A stretch of DNA of 64,000 bases. It comes from JALZUV01 sp963837025. GTDB lineage: Bacteria; Pseudomonadota; Alphaproteobacteria; Rickettsiales; JALZUV01. A model generated the notes under the pieces. That model was not told the DNA's origin. It was given only the letters and a program-made list of their open reading frames with translations, and ran no database searches. Both the position numbers and the translations under genes were made by a program. The first letter of the stretch is position 1. Every line of letters begins with the position of its first letter. The stretch is from positions 248,001 to 312,000 of the forward strand of contig CAWILT010000001.1 of the NCBI GenBank assembly GCA_963837025.1, written 5' to 3'. Positions 61,886-64,000 of this stretch are shown one piece after another.

Positions 61886-62659
61886 TTACTCAATTTCCCA
61901 ATGCAGGCAAAAGCGATAGGGGGAATGCGAATTTCCTATACTGATGGTATTATCACCTGGAGTGAGGAGCGCTGAGTCTTTATTGCACATGGTGCCAATA
62001 TGCACATTATTAACAATTGTACCGCTTCGGCTGCCTCTATCCACCACTTGCAGGCCTTCCGCGGTTTTTTGGATACAGAAATGATTGCGCGATAAGACGG
62101 AATCGTCAAATGGATAAATTTCCAGATTATTCATATTTAATGAATCGCCATCGCTAACACCGCTATTTTGCGCGCCCACGCGATAAGGCAGCTGAATCAC
62201 CATGCCTTTACCGAGCTGTTGCTTTAACTCTGCCGAAAGCGGAATGAGGGACAATCGTTTAACAGCAGGAGGCTCCATAGAAGAAAGCTGAAACTGACTT
62301 TGCTTATTAATTAAGCGCGATATTTTTTGATTGCTCTCTTGCAGACGCTCCATAAGAGCACGCAGCATTTGATTTATTTCAGGCGGGCTTTGACTGAAAA
62401 GTTCTTGCATCGCTGCACGAGAAATTTGTTTAACCGTTAACGGACCATCTGCTGCGGCAGAAGCGGAGCGGGGGCTATCATTAATAAGCCCCATTTCTCC
62501 AAACAGCTCACCCGTGCCTAAATTGCTAAGCAAAACAGTGCCTTTTTCGGTACGTTTAAAAATTTCAACATTGCCAGATACGACTAAATAAGCGAAGTCG
62601 CTTTCTTCGCCTTCACGGAAAATAAGCTCGCCATGTTTAAAATTTTGCTGTTCTAACAT
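61886..62659 (-). CDS. Cyclic-nucleotide-binding and FHA domain protein
   Basis: A two-domain signalling protein of about 257 residues. The N-terminal Crp-type cyclic nucleotide-binding fold shows in KHGELIFREGEESDFAYLV, GTGELFGEMGLINDSPRSAS, and the following helix. There is no HTH domain. The C-terminal FHA domain, which reads phosphothreonine, has SVLSRNHFCIQKTAEGLQVV and DRGSRSGTIVNN. The start at MLEQQNFKHG is preferred; an upstream in-frame Met gives six more residues; neither has a clear ribosome site. It may link a small nucleotide or redox signal to phosphoprotein partners, which are unknown. Confidence 0.85.
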   Translation of the reverse strand: MLEQQNFKHGELIFREGEESDFAYLVVSGNVEIFKRTEKGTVLLSNLGTGELFGEMGLINDSPRSASAAADGPLTVKQISRAAMQELFSQSPPEINQMLRALMERLQESNQKISRLINKQSQFQLSSMEPPAVKRLSLIPLSAELKQQLGKGMVIQLPYRVGAQNSGVSDGDSLNMNNLEIYPFDDSVLSRNHFCIQKTAEGLQVVDRGSRSGTIVNNVHIGTMCNKDSALLTPGDNTISIGNSHSPYRFCLHWEIE

Positions 62660-62754
62660 GGTACAGCTATAACGCATGAGAGTTAAGAATTAGTAAATTT
62701 TAAAATAGGAATAGCGTTAGATTACTAAACAATCACGTTTATTAAACTAAGATA

Positions 62755-62832
62755 TGGGGCGAGTGACCGGTTTCGAACCGGCGGCCTCCAGAACCACAAA
62801 CTGGCGCTCTAACCAACTGAGCTACACCCGCC
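62755..62832 (-). tRNA. tRNA-His (GTG anticodon)
   Basis: Seventy-eight bases on the minus strand with encoded CCA. The acceptor stem has the extra 5' G (position -1) facing C73, the identity element of tRNA-His. The anticodon loop is TTGTGGT with GTG at 34-36, and the T arm and D arm are regular. The anticodon stem has one T-T mismatch at its last pair. Confidence 0.93.
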
Positions 62833-63006
62833 ACATAAGAAGCGGTAATAAATTGATTCCCCCAAAAGGTCAAGGCGCTAGAATGCATTTGCAAAAAAAA
62901 TAAATAGGGGTTTTAGCGCAAATATCCTTGCACGAAATCAGGGTTGCTGCCATATCTTTCAACCGCACTATCAAGCAATTAACATGAAAAAGCATGAAGT
63001 TTAGCG

Positions 63007-63345
63007 ATGAAAAAAATTGAAGCGATTATTAAACCTTTCAAATTAGATGAAGTGAAAGAAGCGCTACAAGAAATTGGTTTACAAGGGCTTACGGTTACGG
63101 AAGCCAAAGGCTTTGGCCGCCAAAAAGGGCATACCGAGCTTTATCGTGGTGCCGAGTATGTGGTTGATTTTTTACCAAAAGTGAAATTAGAGATTGTGGT
63201 AGAAGATAATCAGGTAGAGCGTACGGTTGAAGCCATTATACAAGCCGCGCGAACGGATCGTATTGGCGATGGCAAAATTTTCATTTTTCCGGTTGAAGAT
63301 GCGATTCGCATTCGAACCGGTGAGCGATCGGACGATGCATTATAG
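63007..63345 (+). CDS. glnB: Nitrogen regulatory protein P-II
   Basis: PII senses 2-oxoglutarate, ATP and glutamine and controls GlnE and other nitrogen proteins. The 112-residue protein is full length: MKKIEAIIKPFKLDEVKEAL, the T-loop ELYRGAEYVVDFLPK with the uridylylation site Tyr51, and RTDRIGDGKIFIFPVEDAIRIRTGE in the nucleotide-binding strands. There is no clear ribosome site. A terminator follows it, then glnA. A weak promoter-like pair (TTGCAC, 17 bp, CATATC) lies upstream; a sigma-54 site was sought and not found. Confidence 0.97.
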   Translation: MKKIEAIIKPFKLDEVKEALQEIGLQGLTVTEAKGFGRQKGHTELYRGAEYVVDFLPKVKLEIVVEDNQVERTVEAIIQAARTDRIGDGKIFIFPVEDAIRIRTGERSDDAL

Positions 63346-63350
63346 AATTT

Positions 63351-63376
63351 AAGGCGGCTTAAAGCCGCCTTTTTTT
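63351..63376 (+). terminator. Rho-independent terminator between glnB and glnA
   Basis: AAGGCGGC and GCCGCCTT form an eight-pair GC-rich stem with a five-base loop, followed by a run of seven T (63370-63376). It lies six bases after the glnB stop and 32 bp before glnA. Partial read-through would set the PII to glutamine synthetase ratio. Confidence 0.9.
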
Positions 63377-63408
63377 AAGTCACCTAATTAATAACTTAGA
63401 GGAAAATT

Positions 63409-64000
63409 ATGGGCAATAAAGTATTAGATTTAGTTAAAGAACATGATGCACAATTTGTGGAGTTTCGCTTCACTGATCCTAAAGGCAAGTGGCAACACAC
63501 AGGCTATTATGCCAAAGAAGTGGATGCTGATTTATTAGAAGATGGCATCATGTTTGACGGCTCGTCAATCCAAGGCTGGAAGGCCATTAACGAATCAGAT
63601 ATGATTTTAATGCCCGATGCAGATAGCGCATTCATGGATCCATTCTCTGCGCAAACTACTGTGGTTGTTTTCTGCGATATTATTGAGCCTAGCACTGGCC
63701 AAGATTATGACCGCGATCCACGCTCAACTGCAAAACGCGCTGAAGCTTATTTGAAAAATTCCGGCATTGGCGAAAAGGCTTTCTTTGGCCCTGAACTTGA
63801 ATTTTTCATTTTTGATGATGCGCGCTGGAATTTAGATGGCGGCAGCAGCTTCCACTCATTAGATTCTGAAGAAATGCCGAGCAACTCAGGCACACCTTAC
63901 GATATGGGAAATATGGGGCATCGCCCCGGTGTAAAAGGTGGCTATTTTCCGGTAGCGCCTGTGGATTCATTACAGGATATTCGTGCGGAGATGCTTTCTG
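63409..64000 (+). CDS. glnA: Type I glutamine synthetase, 5' part
   Basis: GSI makes glutamine from glutamate and ammonia and is the target of GlnE. The first 197 codons are in the window, to the right edge. The product begins MGNKVLDLVKEHDAQFVEFR and contains the beta-grasp region with DGIMFDGSSIQGWKAINESD, then the catalytic FGPELEFFIFDDARW (metal-binding Glu). GAGGAAA precedes the ATG by a normal distance. The order glnB-terminator-glnA is usual for alphaproteobacteria. Confidence 0.97.
   Translation, partial: MGNKVLDLVKEHDAQFVEFRFTDPKGKWQHTGYYAKEVDADLLEDGIMFDGSSIQGWKAINESDMILMPDADSAFMDPFSAQTTVVVFCDIIEPSTGQDYDRDPRSTAKRAEAYLKNSGIGEKAFFGPELEFFIFDDARWNLDGGSSFHSLDSEEMPSNSGTPYDMGNMGHRPGVKGGYFPVAPVDSLQDIRAEMLS

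Noticed and set aside
62930..62960. Possible sigma-54 promoter before glnB (TTGCAC and TTGCT)
   Set aside because: The spacing between the two blocks is several bases too long for the -24/-12 pattern, and the GG is missing.

Overview
The window is a chromosome segment of an alphaproteobacterium with AT-leaning base composition. The evidence is the Rel-PdxJ-AcpS order, folate-type TrmFO, a GlnE/PII/GSI nitrogen circuit, a heat-shock promoter of the alphaproteobacterial CTTG-N18-CYTATNT form in front of dnaKJ, and an ISC cluster with two cysteine desulfurases. I cannot place it to order; lineages near Rickettsiales, Holosporales or Micavibrionales fit. Metabolism is not strongly reduced: gluconeogenesis, amino-acid oxidation, cell-wall recycling and polyphosphate genes are present.

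Layout. 1-9.3 kb: 3' part of the Rel (p)ppGpp gene, pdxJ, acpS, two neighbouring DUF192-type envelope genes, ssb and uvrA (divergent, with a 20-bp palindrome between them), then two unknown divergent genes separated by an 18-bp perfect inverted repeat. 9.3-24.7 kb: a hydrolase, rmuC, glmU, dnaK-dnaJ, an orphan prepilin, glpX, gap-pgk, trmFO, an inositol-phosphatase-type gene, a Nudix gene and a YyaL-type gene. 24.8-39.3 kb: a tiny lipoprotein, glutaryl-CoA dehydrogenase, dadA, bcp, glnE, a giant AsmA/YhdP-like envelope protein, an M48 protease, tyrS, anmK and further hydrolases. 39.4-47.2 kb: cysE-iscR-desulfurase, then iscS-iscU-iscA-GAF-hscB-hscA-fdx-lipoprotein, a sulfur and Fe-S assembly block with a good candidate IscR site before iscS. 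47.2-53.1 kb: pirin, PPK2, an Asn-rich protein whose terminal module recurs out of frame, a second prepilin, rimK-like and TSUP genes.

53.08-61.73 kb is the accessory part: an approximately 8.65-kb integrative element inserted at the initiator tRNA gene. It is bounded by a perfect 46-bp direct repeat of the tRNA 3' part, with short TGCCCCAT repeats just inside both ends. All genes read leftward: a two-gene membrane/PUA-like cargo module (60370-61506 and 59867-60364), a tyrosine integrase, an unknown protein, an excisionase-like HTH protein, a P4-type prim-pol/SF3 helicase, a roughly 149-bp foldable region, a small secreted Cys-rich protein, and a second prim-pol protein. That second copy has lost a conserved acidic residue and the helicase, and is fused instead to two membrane helices and a glycine-zipper domain. 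No capsid, terminase or conjugation gene is seen, so the element looks like a phage-satellite or replicating integrative plasmid. It is the best candidate for an undescribed system.

61.7-64 kb returns to core genes: tRNA-fMet, a cyclic-nucleotide-binding/FHA protein, tRNA-His, glnB, a terminator and the start of glnA.
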